A stretch of DNA of 60,000 nt from Hydractinia symbiolongicarpus (taxonomy: Eukaryota > Cnidaria > Hydrozoa > Anthoathecata > Hydractiniidae). The position numbers and the translations under genes are program-made. Below, in pieces: positions 31,132-38,567 of the stretch (the first letter of the stretch is position 1; the number at the start of each line of letters is the position of its first letter). Where the stretch lies: positions 7,008,001 to 7,068,000 of the forward strand of contig NC_079885.1 in the NCBI RefSeq assembly GCF_029227915.1, in the 5' to 3' direction. Under the pieces are notes generated by a model. The model saw nothing but the letters and a program-made list of their open reading frames with translations, searched no databases and was not told the origin of the DNA.

Positions 31132-32387
31132 GCTTTATTATTAATCCAATATACGAAGGAGACGACTTTACGTCAGAGGAAAAAATTCCAGACGAGGATT
31201 TCAGTAGGCCTGATGCCAGCTCCACGATAACGCCAGATCAGGGTCAATCGCCTACCGTCTCCGTAAGAGACACCACGACAAGACAGAGGGAAGAGCTACT
31301 AAAATCAAAGGTCGACGATCTTTACGAACACCTTGGTGAGGAGCTGGGGCAGCCAATCGCGAGATTTTATAACGAGTTTGAGGCACAAGGAAACCAGCTT
31401 CTTTTCGATGGCATAGAGATCACTAAAAGGAATGGTAAATTGAGGAGCGTTGCCGAGATACAGAGGAGATTAGGTACAAATTGCTTGCGAGAATTGGGGT
31501 TTACCGACTATACTACACCAAACAAAAGGAGTAAAGCAATGGCTCAGAAACTCCTTAACGAGATTGTTCATGTTGAACAGAAGGCCGATGATATCGAAAT
31601 GATGCCGCTGCTCGAGAACGTCCTTGATGAAACGGAGAGCCTGATAGAAGAGACTCCTTTTGGCGCCAGCGAAGCCTTCACAGAGCGGGAAAGAAGAGGG
31701 CTCAACCTCGAGCTTCAAACACTAAGGGGTAACCTGAAGCACTTGAAAAGCAACATGATCTTCTACGACAACGAGATCGCCAAAGCAGAAGCCAAGGTGT
31801 AAAGGCTTGAGACAAAAAAAGCTACACCTGGAGTATCAGAGGAACAGCAAACTATCTGGAACGAAGACATTGAAAAGGCTAGGGAAGATCTAGAACGACT
31901 CCAAGATCAAAAGGAAGCAGTACGAGAAGCACACGGTTTACTATCATCTGACATTCAGAGCCAACTGAAATCTATTAAAAAAATGCTGATGAAAATCGCA
32001 GAAGGCGATAAATCTCTGGCTGAAAAGCTTAGAATCTTGTTCAAGGAGCAAGGGGTTACTATAGCTAGCATCGTGGCGGCTGTTGGTCTACTGATTTCCA
32101 CCATCGTACTCGCAGTTACAGGTGGAGGTTCCGCAACAGGCGCAGGAGGAGGTGCCGCAGGGAAGGGTTTTTTGCAAAAACAGCTGGAAAGGCTTGGAAA
32201 ATTTTTGAAATACCTAGCAGGTAAGGCAGGTGCGGCGCTACCAGGGATTATTGGCACGGTTGTCTCGTTCTTTTTCAGACTGGCTGCAAAAGTTGTCGAA
32301 TATGTAGCCAAGCATCTATACATGGCGATCGCTGCCGCTGCTGCTCTTGTTGTGGCATATGTTGGGAAGAGAGGCAAGCTATATTAG
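31130..32387 (+). pseudogene. Coiled-coil and glycine-rich hydrophobic Polinton protein, broken
   Basis: One frame (31,133-32,387) holds an acidic N-terminus (IYEGDDFTSEEK), a SAP-like or helical middle, long coiled coils, and a C-terminus with a hydrophobic helix (IASIVAAVGLLISTIVLAV), a Gly-rich linker and further amphipathic/hydrophobic helices. The layout is common in cnidarian Polintons as I recall them; function unknown, perhaps membrane penetration or core structure. The ATG at 31,130 is out of frame and stops after four codons, and a TAA interrupts at 31,800-31,802. Both are lesions. The ATG overlaps the capsid ATG on the other strand. Confidence 0.7.
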
Positions 32388-32409
32388 TGCTCCTGCGGAG
32401 CATTAATAT
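32381..32409. terminator. Hairpin spanning a stop codon (ATATTAGTGCTCC...)
   Basis: A 13-bp stem with one G-T position (ATATTAGTGCTCC / GGAGCATTAATAT), loop TGC. It contains the TAG of the coiled-coil gene and lies between convergent genes. Confidence 0.65.
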
Positions 32410-32428
32410 TTCTTCAACCAAATGTACA

Positions 32429-33587
32429 TTAGGATCGATAAATTACTCCCGCAGTAACCAAGGTGGCCTTGGTGTCCTCGTGAGGGTTTCCATCTCCTGG
32501 ACCTGACTGAGGTATCGGTGGCATCTTTTCAGACCCCGGTTTTAGGGTGGCACCACCCCTCGATATTTCTTGCCCAGGTGGTGACCTGACTCGTTTTAAA
32601 AACCGAGGCTGTGTGGTAATAGGTTTGTTGTTTAGGTCTAGCCTTGTGCCAAGCATCGCACTCGCCGGCGCAATCAAGATGTTGTTGTTATACCCCACAA
32701 TTTTACCAATACGCAGGTTCATATCGGATGGTAGCATGTACACGTGGTGCATCACGGCAAAATTCACTGGGGTCCTGGCATATTGAAGCACCTTTTGAAA
32801 CTCGGTTATATCGTGGCCTACGTTCTCCTCACGTTGTACCATGGCTTCGAATTTCTGTAGTAGTATCTCTCTCGCTGTGAAATTGTCAGCATCCGAACCT
32901 ATAAGGGATGCCTTGGCATCAGCTTGGGACCCTAGTAGTAAAATCACGTAAACACGAATACTCTCGCTAAGCTTCGTCAGACCTTCCGATGTCAGGCCTT
33001 GGCCCGTAGGCATGATAAACTTGGCCCAATCACCATCTACTTGCGGCCACCATCTACCATTTGTGAGCGAGGACATGAAAGCCTTACGGGGACATGAGAG
33101 CCTTAAACTTGTATTGGGCATTGGGGTCGGCACCATATTCACGACAAATCTGGGCATATCCAGATGTAGAGTAGGGGTTCTCGTATTGAGAAAAGCCGTC
33201 ATCGTATGGCATGGGTACCTTCATTCTCGCTAGGATACGCCGCATGTGGTAATAGACGTGGAATTTAAAGATACTGTTGATGAGAGGCACGGAGCCATTC
33301 AAGTGTTTGGCGGATATACCCAAAGCGGTGCAAGCGCAATGACAGGCGAAATTAACTTGTATATTCCAGTAGCCAAGGGCTTGACCGGTCCAATTTACAC
33401 TTACGGGGTCGTTCAACAGGTTAGTGGGGACTTTTATAGGGTATTTCGTGAACATCGAGAAGGTCACGGGAATGTGCGATTCTGTAGAAACGTAGAGGTC
33501 TTGATGCTCTAGATTAATTACACCGAGAGGCCATTCACCTCTATTGGACTTGTATTTTGCCTTGTGGCTATAGCTATAAATGTTCAT
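32429..33587 (-). pseudogene. Putative Polinton structural protein, frameshifted
   Basis: Frame 1, 33,587-33,084, begins MNIYSYSHKAKY and contains YYHMRRILARMKVPMPYDDGF. Frame 2 continues from about 33,090 to 32,429 with WPQVDGDWAKFI, LTKLSESIRVYVILLL and VYMLPSDMNLRIGKIVGYNN. The change occurs at a GGGG run (about 33,088-33,091). I recall similar proteins of unknown role in cnidarian Polintons; the position among capsid genes suggests a virion component. It diverges from the 33,604 gene across a perfect palindrome. Confidence 0.6.
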
Positions 33588-33606
33588 GTTTCTTTAAAGA
33601 AACATG
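33585..33606. promoter_or_regulatory. 22-bp perfect palindrome containing two divergent start codons
   Basis: Half-site CATGTTTCTTT followed by its exact inverse. The first CAT is the start codon of the minus-strand gene (33,587) and the last ATG that of the plus-strand gene (33,604); only 16 bp separate the two start codons. Confidence 0.8.
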
Positions 33607-34275
33607 AGACAGCTGTATGTCACAGATATAGAGAAGCCTACGATTTTTAACAATTACCTAGGGGAGGATACGAGAATTGCCCTGAAATCAATAAGTATCA
33701 GGCCCGTATGGCTGAACCTTTACAGCGACAATGATTTTGTCATTCGTAGGACAGGGCCTGATCAGAAAGAGATTAGAATTGAAATTATGAACGGTTTGTA
33801 CAAGATTGAAGATATCGCGGCCATCGTCAACAGTCAAGCACAGGACAAGATCAAGTTGTTTGTATTAAAGAACGGACTATGCAGGCTTAGGGTTAGTGAC
33901 GGGTATACTGTGGTAATCCATAGACAACTGCAGGAGCTTATGGGGCTACCCTACGATCCTGCAAAAAAGTACTTTACCAAAGGCGACTATGACAGCTTCT
34001 ACAAAACTGACGTGTACCAAAGATTGAGACTCGTTTGCCCTCAGTTAGATGAGGATGACTGCCTGCTGGATGGGAAGAAATCAAAAATTCTTGCTTTGCT
34101 TCCCACGAAAGAATTAGACGCATGGGGAGACATGTTAACTTGGAATTTCGACAGTCCAATCTACCTTCCTTTGAAAGGCTCAACAGACAGACTGGAGTTC
34201 ATGCTGACGGACGAGCATCATCATGAAAAAAATGTTTCGTTCGTCGGAATTACGATGCATTTACTCCTAGAATAA
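33604..34275 (+). CDS. Probable minor capsid/penton protein of the Polinton
   Basis: A 223-aa intact ORF with alternating beta-strand-like segments: RIALKSISIRPVWLNLYSD, RIEIMNGLYKIEDI, RLRVSDGYTVVI, WNFDSPIYLPLKGSTDRLEF and NVSFVGITMHLLLE. The final LKG-T-RLEF-TDE motif and size fit the single jelly-roll penton-like protein of Polintons; this is recall plus inference. Divergent from the 33,587 gene and directly abutting the next gene (TAA at 34,273-34,275, ATG at 34,276). Confidence 0.6.
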   Translation: MRQLYVTDIEKPTIFNNYLGEDTRIALKSISIRPVWLNLYSDNDFVIRRTGPDQKEIRIEIMNGLYKIEDIAAIVNSQAQDKIKLFVLKNGLCRLRVSDGYTVVIHRQLQELMGLPYDPAKKYFTKGDYDSFYKTDVYQRLRLVCPQLDEDDCLLDGKKSKILALLPTKELDAWGDMLTWNFDSPIYLPLKGSTDRLEFMLTDEHHHEKNVSFVGITMHLLLE

Positions 34276-34914
34276 ATGGCTGATAAGCTTTACCCAACTT
34301 TGCCGCCAAGTGCGCCTGAGCATGAGCCTGAAGAAAGTCAGGTCTACAGACTAAAAAAGATCGAAGAAATCGAGCAGTACCTGCGGTCTGAGATCAAAGA
34401 GAGAGAAAAACTCTACAAAAAGTTCAAGCTTTGGGGGATGGGGCTTCGCTATGCTGATCATGGTATGATTGCTGTTACAGTCATCACCTCCGCAGCAGGT
34501 ATTGCCACGCTTGCAACCGGATTCGGAGCCCCTATAGCAATTGGTCTTAAAGCCGCGGCTCTTGCAGTGGGCATAGGCCAAGTAGGTTTGAAGAATGCTT
34601 CCAAACGGATACAGTATAAGGTGCACAAACATGAGTGCATAAAACTCCTAGCTGAATCAAAACTAGACACTGTATACGATAAGATTTCCAGAGCGATCCA
34701 AGATGGTATAATTTCAGACGATGAGTTTACATGGATCATGCAGGAAAAACAGCGCTATATGGTGCTCAAGGAGCAGATTCGACAACGAATGAAAAAGGCT
34801 GTGAAATCCATCAACGACAATGAACGCGCAGAGTTGCTAGCACAAGGCGGGCAAGAAGCTAAAGATGAAATTTTTAAAAAACTGCAATCTGCGCAGTATG
34901 TCAGCGCTACTTAG
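34276..34914 (+). CDS. Polinton membrane/coiled-coil protein, unknown
   Basis: A 212-aa protein. A Pro-rich N-terminus is followed by a coiled coil (IEEIEQYLRSEIKEREKLYK), then two hydrophobic segments (ITSAAGIATLATGFGAP and GLKAAALAVGIGQVGL), then helical charged sequence with KLLAESKLDTV and ISDDEF. Proteins with this order occur in cnidarian Polintons in my memory; none has a known role. It starts at the base after the previous stop, so translation may be coupled or the mRNA separately initiated. No lesion. Confidence 0.6.
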   Translation: MADKLYPTLPPSAPEHEPEESQVYRLKKIEEIEQYLRSEIKEREKLYKKFKLWGMGLRYADHGMIAVTVITSAAGIATLATGFGAPIAIGLKAAALAVGIGQVGLKNASKRIQYKVHKHECIKLLAESKLDTVYDKISRAIQDGIISDDEFTWIMQEKQRYMVLKEQIRQRMKKAVKSINDNERAELLAQGGQEAKDEIFKKLQSAQYVSAT

Positions 34915-34932
34915 AGTCTCCACCTGCTTCCA

Positions 34933-34960
34933 GTCTAATATGTTGGTCAACATACTAGAC
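34933..34960. terminator. Hairpin GTCTAATATGTT/AACATACTAGAC
   Basis: 12-bp stem with a single mismatch, between the convergent ends at 34,914 (+) and 34,955 (-); it overlaps the latter's stop. Confidence 0.65.
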
Positions 34961-35215
34961 GATTACTTCTCCTGTATCTTGATCTATGAGCAAGTCGCCA
35001 TCATGTACGACATGACGCTGAGCGAGATCCCTCAAATATTGTCCAAGATTTTTCTGCCATGCAATTTTAACACAAGGCTCGCAGTACGGTCCGTCCGTCC
35101 GTGTCGACGCATCCTTATACTTGACTTTGCGTATAGCTTCGACAAGGTCTACTCGCTTCAACGTAGAGTACCCCTTGAGACCTAAGGCTTTAGCTTCTTG
35201 TCGCAGTTTGTCCAT
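34955..35215 (-). CDS. SAP-like small Polinton protein
   Basis: 86 aa from the ATG at 35,213-35,215. This start is preferred over 35,272, because the longer frame translates the hairpin at 35,249-35,274. LRQEAKALGLKGYSTLKRVD-L-EAI is a SAP/Rho-N-like helix-turn-helix, a nucleic-acid-binding fold. A CxxC pair (YCEPC) and LIDQDTGEV follow. A DNA-binding core protein is possible. Confidence 0.55.
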   Translation of the reverse strand: MDKLRQEAKALGLKGYSTLKRVDLVEAIRKVKYKDASTRTDGPYCEPCVKIAWQKNLGQYLRDLAQRHVVHDGDLLIDQDTGEVIV

Positions 35216-35248
35216 TTGTTTATGTGAACAGCGCCAGGCTTTCGTTAT

Positions 35249-35274
35249 TTTTGTGACTGTCTCCAGTCGCAAAA
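35249..35274. terminator. Hairpin TTTTGTGACTG/CAGTCGCAAAA
   Basis: 11-bp stem with one G-T wobble, 4-nt loop, about 19 bp after the stop of the minus-strand gene at 35,293. Confidence 0.65.
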
Positions 35275-35292
35275 GATTACTTTTTTGTCTTT

Positions 35293-35607
35293 TTAGTCTT
35301 CCACTTCCACAAGGTCGTAATCATAGTAAAATTGACCAGGATTCTTCGTAGATTGTTTCTTTCCCAGTGATTTGATGAACATCTGACCTGTTCGACCTAT
35401 CAAAGCTTCTCTCAGTACACTCGTTGCCCATGCTTGAAATCGTTCACCATCGTAATCGATCAATGTGATGACAGTTGCATCACCTTTTTTAGTCTTGATC
35501 TCTTCAACACACTCAATTTTGAAGATGATTCCAGTGGGAACATCACGCCACTTCATAATGCTCTCTGATTTCAAGGCATCAAATTGTTCTGCAGATAGGA
35601 AAGGCAT
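35293..35607 (-). CDS. Small Polinton protein, possible OB-fold ssDNA binder
   Basis: 104 aa with mainly beta-strand character: IFKIECVEEIKTKKGDATVI, TLIDYDGERFQAWATS, RTGQMFIKSLGKKQS and FYYDYDLVEV. The five-strand-like alternation with GDATVITLIDYDG suggests an OB fold, which would fit a replication ssDNA-binding role; this is inference. Intact and followed by a hairpin. Confidence 0.5.
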   Translation of the reverse strand: MPFLSAEQFDALKSESIMKWRDVPTGIIFKIECVEEIKTKKGDATVITLIDYDGERFQAWATSVLREALIGRTGQMFIKSLGKKQSTKNPGQFYYDYDLVEVED

Positions 35608-35656
35608 CTCTTTATTATAGATTTTTAAACCTCAACCAGGATCAAAATACTGGACA

Positions 35657-36202
35657 TTACTTCCATAATTTAGATATCTCGCGCTTTTCTTCATCATCTA
35701 CACACCAATTCTAAAATCGATCCGGATGCCACGCCACTGGCAGTACCTCATTCCATATTTTTACATAAAAATTGCGCTTGTGATGATGTCGCAGCAATTC
35801 ATCATGAATGACATCAAAACCACGCAGCAATACAACAATCTCGATGTGAGCTGTATTATTAATAACCCAATGAAAGTCCGTCGCACCCCACTCTTTGCAC
35901 AGCTTAACAACCTCAATGTGACCATTTGCAGCTGCATTATAAATAACCCAATCAAAGTCTGTCGCACCCCACTCTTTGCACAGCTTAACAATCTCGATGT
36001 GACCATTTGCAGCTGCATTATTAATAACCCAATCAAAGTCTGTCGTCGCACCCCACTCTTTGCAGAGCTTAAAAATCTCGATGTGACCATTGCGATATGC
36101 ATTTTCTAGAGCCCAATTAAAATTCGTCGCACCCCACTCTTTGAACAACTTAACAATCTCGATGTGACCGTTTTTAGCTGCATTATCTAACGCACTGGAC
36201 AT
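35657..36202 (-). pseudogene. Ankyrin-repeat protein with giant-virus-type tail, one nonsense codon
   Basis: ATG at 36,200-36,202, inside the right TIR. At least four nearly identical ~33-residue ankyrin-type repeats follow (NGHIEIVKLCKEWGATDF). The C-terminus is KIWNEVLPVAWHPDRF, then a TAG (35,711-35,713), then NWCVDDEEK in the same frame to a TAA at 35,657. HPDR..WC.DEDEK tails of this kind cap ankyrin proteins of nucleocytoplasmic large DNA viruses, which makes the TAG look like a mutated Trp codon. The truncated 163-aa form may still be made. Ankyrin proteins of large viruses often engage host ubiquitin or signalling factors; no specific target can be named. Confidence 0.75.
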
Positions 36203-36404
36203 TTTATTTTATGTTGTGACCCCAACCAGGGTGATAACATTGCGTTCGTACGAGAGTGCTGCAGCACAGCGGTAATTGCCCGCGGTATTGACCCTTTGCG
36301 CAGAGGATCAATATAGCGAGGAAACAGTGCTGCGCTAGACCCTTGAAATTAGGGTTTGACTCAAAAAACGGTGAGTGCGCCAGAGAGCTCCACTTTCATT
36401 GTGT
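36186..36404 (-). repeat. Polinton right TIR (219 bp)
   Basis: Inverted copy of 19,416-19,634. On the minus strand it supplies the upstream region, ATG and first five codons (MSSAL) of the ankyrin gene, exactly as the left TIR does for pPolB. Confidence 0.93.
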
Positions 36405-36589
36405 TCCACTTTGTTGCGACAGGTAAATTTAAAGGACGAACGAAGGCGACGGGCGACCCCTTGGGTTTTTCCACGGGTTAACGACTAGTCTATATTATAA
36501 TGCCCGTATACGTCTGTCTGTCTGTCACGCAAAATGGTAGCTTAGCTGCGACGGGCGAACCCGTGGATTTTCCACGGGCTAACGACTAG
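36405..36589 (+). repeat. Helitron-like: 3' half of the interrupted unit plus a second unit
   Basis: TCCACTTTGTTGCGAC resumes the unit broken at 19,415 and ends CCACGGG...CGACTAG at 36,488. A new unit (TCTATATTATAATGCCC) follows at once and ends in CTAG at 36,589 before T. The 3' stem is CCCGTGGA/TCCACGGG. Confidence 0.7.
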
Positions 36590-37196
36590 TTAGTACATAT
36601 TTCTTTCTTTAAAGTTATTGAATTTTCAGTATAGAATCGGTGTTCGGTGACTATTGTTTCTTTCATAGAACAAAAGAAAATATTGATCATTCGTTACTAT
36701 CTCTAATTATGCGTTTTTCGGTGGGCAGTGATTTACTTTTATTTCTTTGTGTTATTATTTTCTAATATTGTGTTTTTTTATCTTTATGTTACCATAATTT
36801 CCCTCATATTCGGCTTGCATGTACCACCAAAAATGTTTAAAAACTGATTTTAAACGATCAAAATACAAAGCAAACGAGTTTTTTTTAACGCTAGAAAAAA
36901 TAATTTATAATTATGCAGAGGTAACAATGAGCAACGGTTACTTTTATAATTTACGCGCGAGATTTCAAAAATTTTGTTTACAAAACTGGTTTCAACAGAA
37001 ACTACTGAGATGTATCTCCTTCTCCTTTTAAACCTCCTTGTTCAAAATGATCAAAATATTTCTAGTGCAAAATATTTCTAGTGCAAAAAAAAGGTACTAC
37101 TTTCAATAACTACTTATATATTTAGGAAAAATGTTATTTTGGTGTGTATAGCTAGCCAGGTACAAGTTTTTGTACATTGCTAGAGGACTAATTTAA
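36590..37196. other. Intergenic, nothing recognised
   Basis: AT-rich, no supported gene or repeat. Confidence 0.4.
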
Positions 37197-37682
37197 ACGA
37201 GGGTGCCGATAAGCCGCATACGCCGCAAAAAGTGCGGGCGTTTTCGGGCGAGTTCGGCGTTTAAAAAAAGTTCAGTTATTTGCCCGAAAAAACCCGCATA
37301 GTCGCGAACAATGCCCGAAAAAAAAAGATTCACCATAAATGGCTCTCGAAGAATTATTTAAAAAAGTATAAAAATTAAAATGAACTTACTATATGGTAGC
37401 TAAGGTCTTAAAAGAACTGTTTCTTATGGTTTTTGATAAGATTTACTTGATAAATAACTTATATATAAACTTTATTACCTCATTTCTCTTCCAGTGCGTT
37501 CTTTCAACTGTCGTCCGCCATGTTTATATTACAAGGTGTTGCATTTCGGGAATGTTCCGGGCGAGTTCGGGCGTATTCGGGAAAGTGCGGGCGGTTTTGT
37601 CGGACAACCGTCAATTTAATTTGAAAAGTCGCCCGAAATCGCCCTTATATATGCGAGCGTTTGCATCTTATCGGCACCCTCT
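37197..37682. mobile_element. TTAA-flanked MITE with CG-rich ends
   Basis: 486 bp between TTAA at 37,193-37,196 and 37,683-37,686, with TIR GAGGGTGCCGATAAG in both ends. The ends are rich in GGGCG/CCGAA words unlike the surrounding AT-rich DNA. No ORF of note. TTAA fits Kolobok or piggyBac mobilisation. Confidence 0.7.
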
Positions 37683-37715
37683 TTAATTTAAGGATGCACA
37701 TATCAGATATTAATA

Positions 37716-38567
37716 CAGTAGACTCCCGGTTATTCGAACCTGCACTTATTCGAATAATTCGGTTATTCGAAGTGAGATGGCGTTCCCCTTGGATCTGCTT
37801 ACCAAACTCAGGCAAAAACACTCTCGGTTATTCGAACTTCACTTATTCGAATAATTCGGTTATTCGAAGTGATTTTTATTCCCCTTGGGGCCAATTATAG
37901 GCTAAGTCACCCTCAGTTATTCGAATTTTTCTTATTGGGAGATCGTCGAGTGAGAACATTGATTTTCTGCGATTAAAACACTTTTTTTCTTCAAAAAATC
38001 AGGTTTCAATATTCATGGCTATTTACACTCTTCAAGCAATTTCTTCAAAAGTTCAATATTCTCCTTCGGTCCAGAGAATTGAAGCAAACAGGGGATCCTC
38101 ATTCCCTTATCATCTCCAAAGTTAGTTCTTTTCCCTGTCACTTTTACTTTGCAAGTACACAACATCTCTGACTTCAGAAAGTAAAATATCGTTTTGGCAA
38201 ATTTTCCTGTTTTTCCTTTAGGCAAATGACCAACAATATCTCCTTTTTTGCAGACCGCCACTGCATATTTGTCTATGTCGTTTGTTGGTTCCATTTTAGC
38301 TTCTAGGACTTCACCAATAACATCGTACTTAATGAGGACAAAGATCAAAACGCGCCGAATCTCGAAGATGACGATGATGATGAAATTGAGGCACATGACA
38401 TCCCCCCGAAGAAGCCAAAGCAGTCAGAGTTGGAAGAGGCCTTAGAATTGTTGGAAAGATGGTCTTTGTTTGACGAGAATGGTCTTGAAATCAGAAAGCA
38501 GTTAAACATGATAACACGTACATGTCAAAAACATGAAGAGAAAAAAGTTCGGGGTCCCCGAAATTAA
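37716..38567 (+). mobile_element. Truncated pogo/Tigger-like transposon
   Basis: The left end CAGTAGACTCCCGGTTATTC follows TA and is of pogo type, with further TTATTCGAA copies inside. At 38,328-38,567 (+) a transposase C-terminal piece reads LEEALELLERWSLFDENGL, typical of jerky/Tigger proteins, ending at TAA 38,565-38,567. The central transposase is missing. A HIRAN-like segment lies in opposite orientation inside. Confidence 0.55.
38019..38330 (-). pseudogene. HIRAN-like domain fragment in the pogo-like element
   Basis: Reads GEVLEAKMEPTN-IDKYAVAV, GDIVGHLPKG and TGKRTNFG, then PCLLQFSG, the order of HIRAN-type domains associated with transposon proteins. There is no credible start (upstream is the opposite-strand transposase piece). 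Confidence 0.5.

Larger units (their letters stand above)
19416..36404 (+). mobile_element. Polinton/Maverick (adintovirus-like) element, 16,989 bp, degraded
   Basis: Bounded by 219-bp inverted repeats (19,416-19,634 and 36,186-36,404). It is flanked by TCCAC on both sides (19,411-19,415 and 36,405-36,409): a 5-bp duplication visible, one base short of the usual 6 bp. It encodes the Polinton hallmark set of pPolB, retroviral-like integrase, A32-type ATPase and a double jelly-roll-type capsid protein. No adenain-type protease was found. Genes read rightward from 19.6 to 29.0 kb; beyond that the strands alternate. At least ten inactivating lesions are visible, so it is not autonomous as assembled. 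It is an endogenous viral element of an animal genome. Confidence 0.95.

Noticed and set aside
27500-36000. CRISPR-like array
   Set aside because: The repeated short palindromes are single gene-end hairpins with different sequences and no spacer periodicity; the genome is eukaryotic.
35726-36109. 127-aa plus-strand repetitive frame
   Set aside because: Antisense of the ankyrin repeats.
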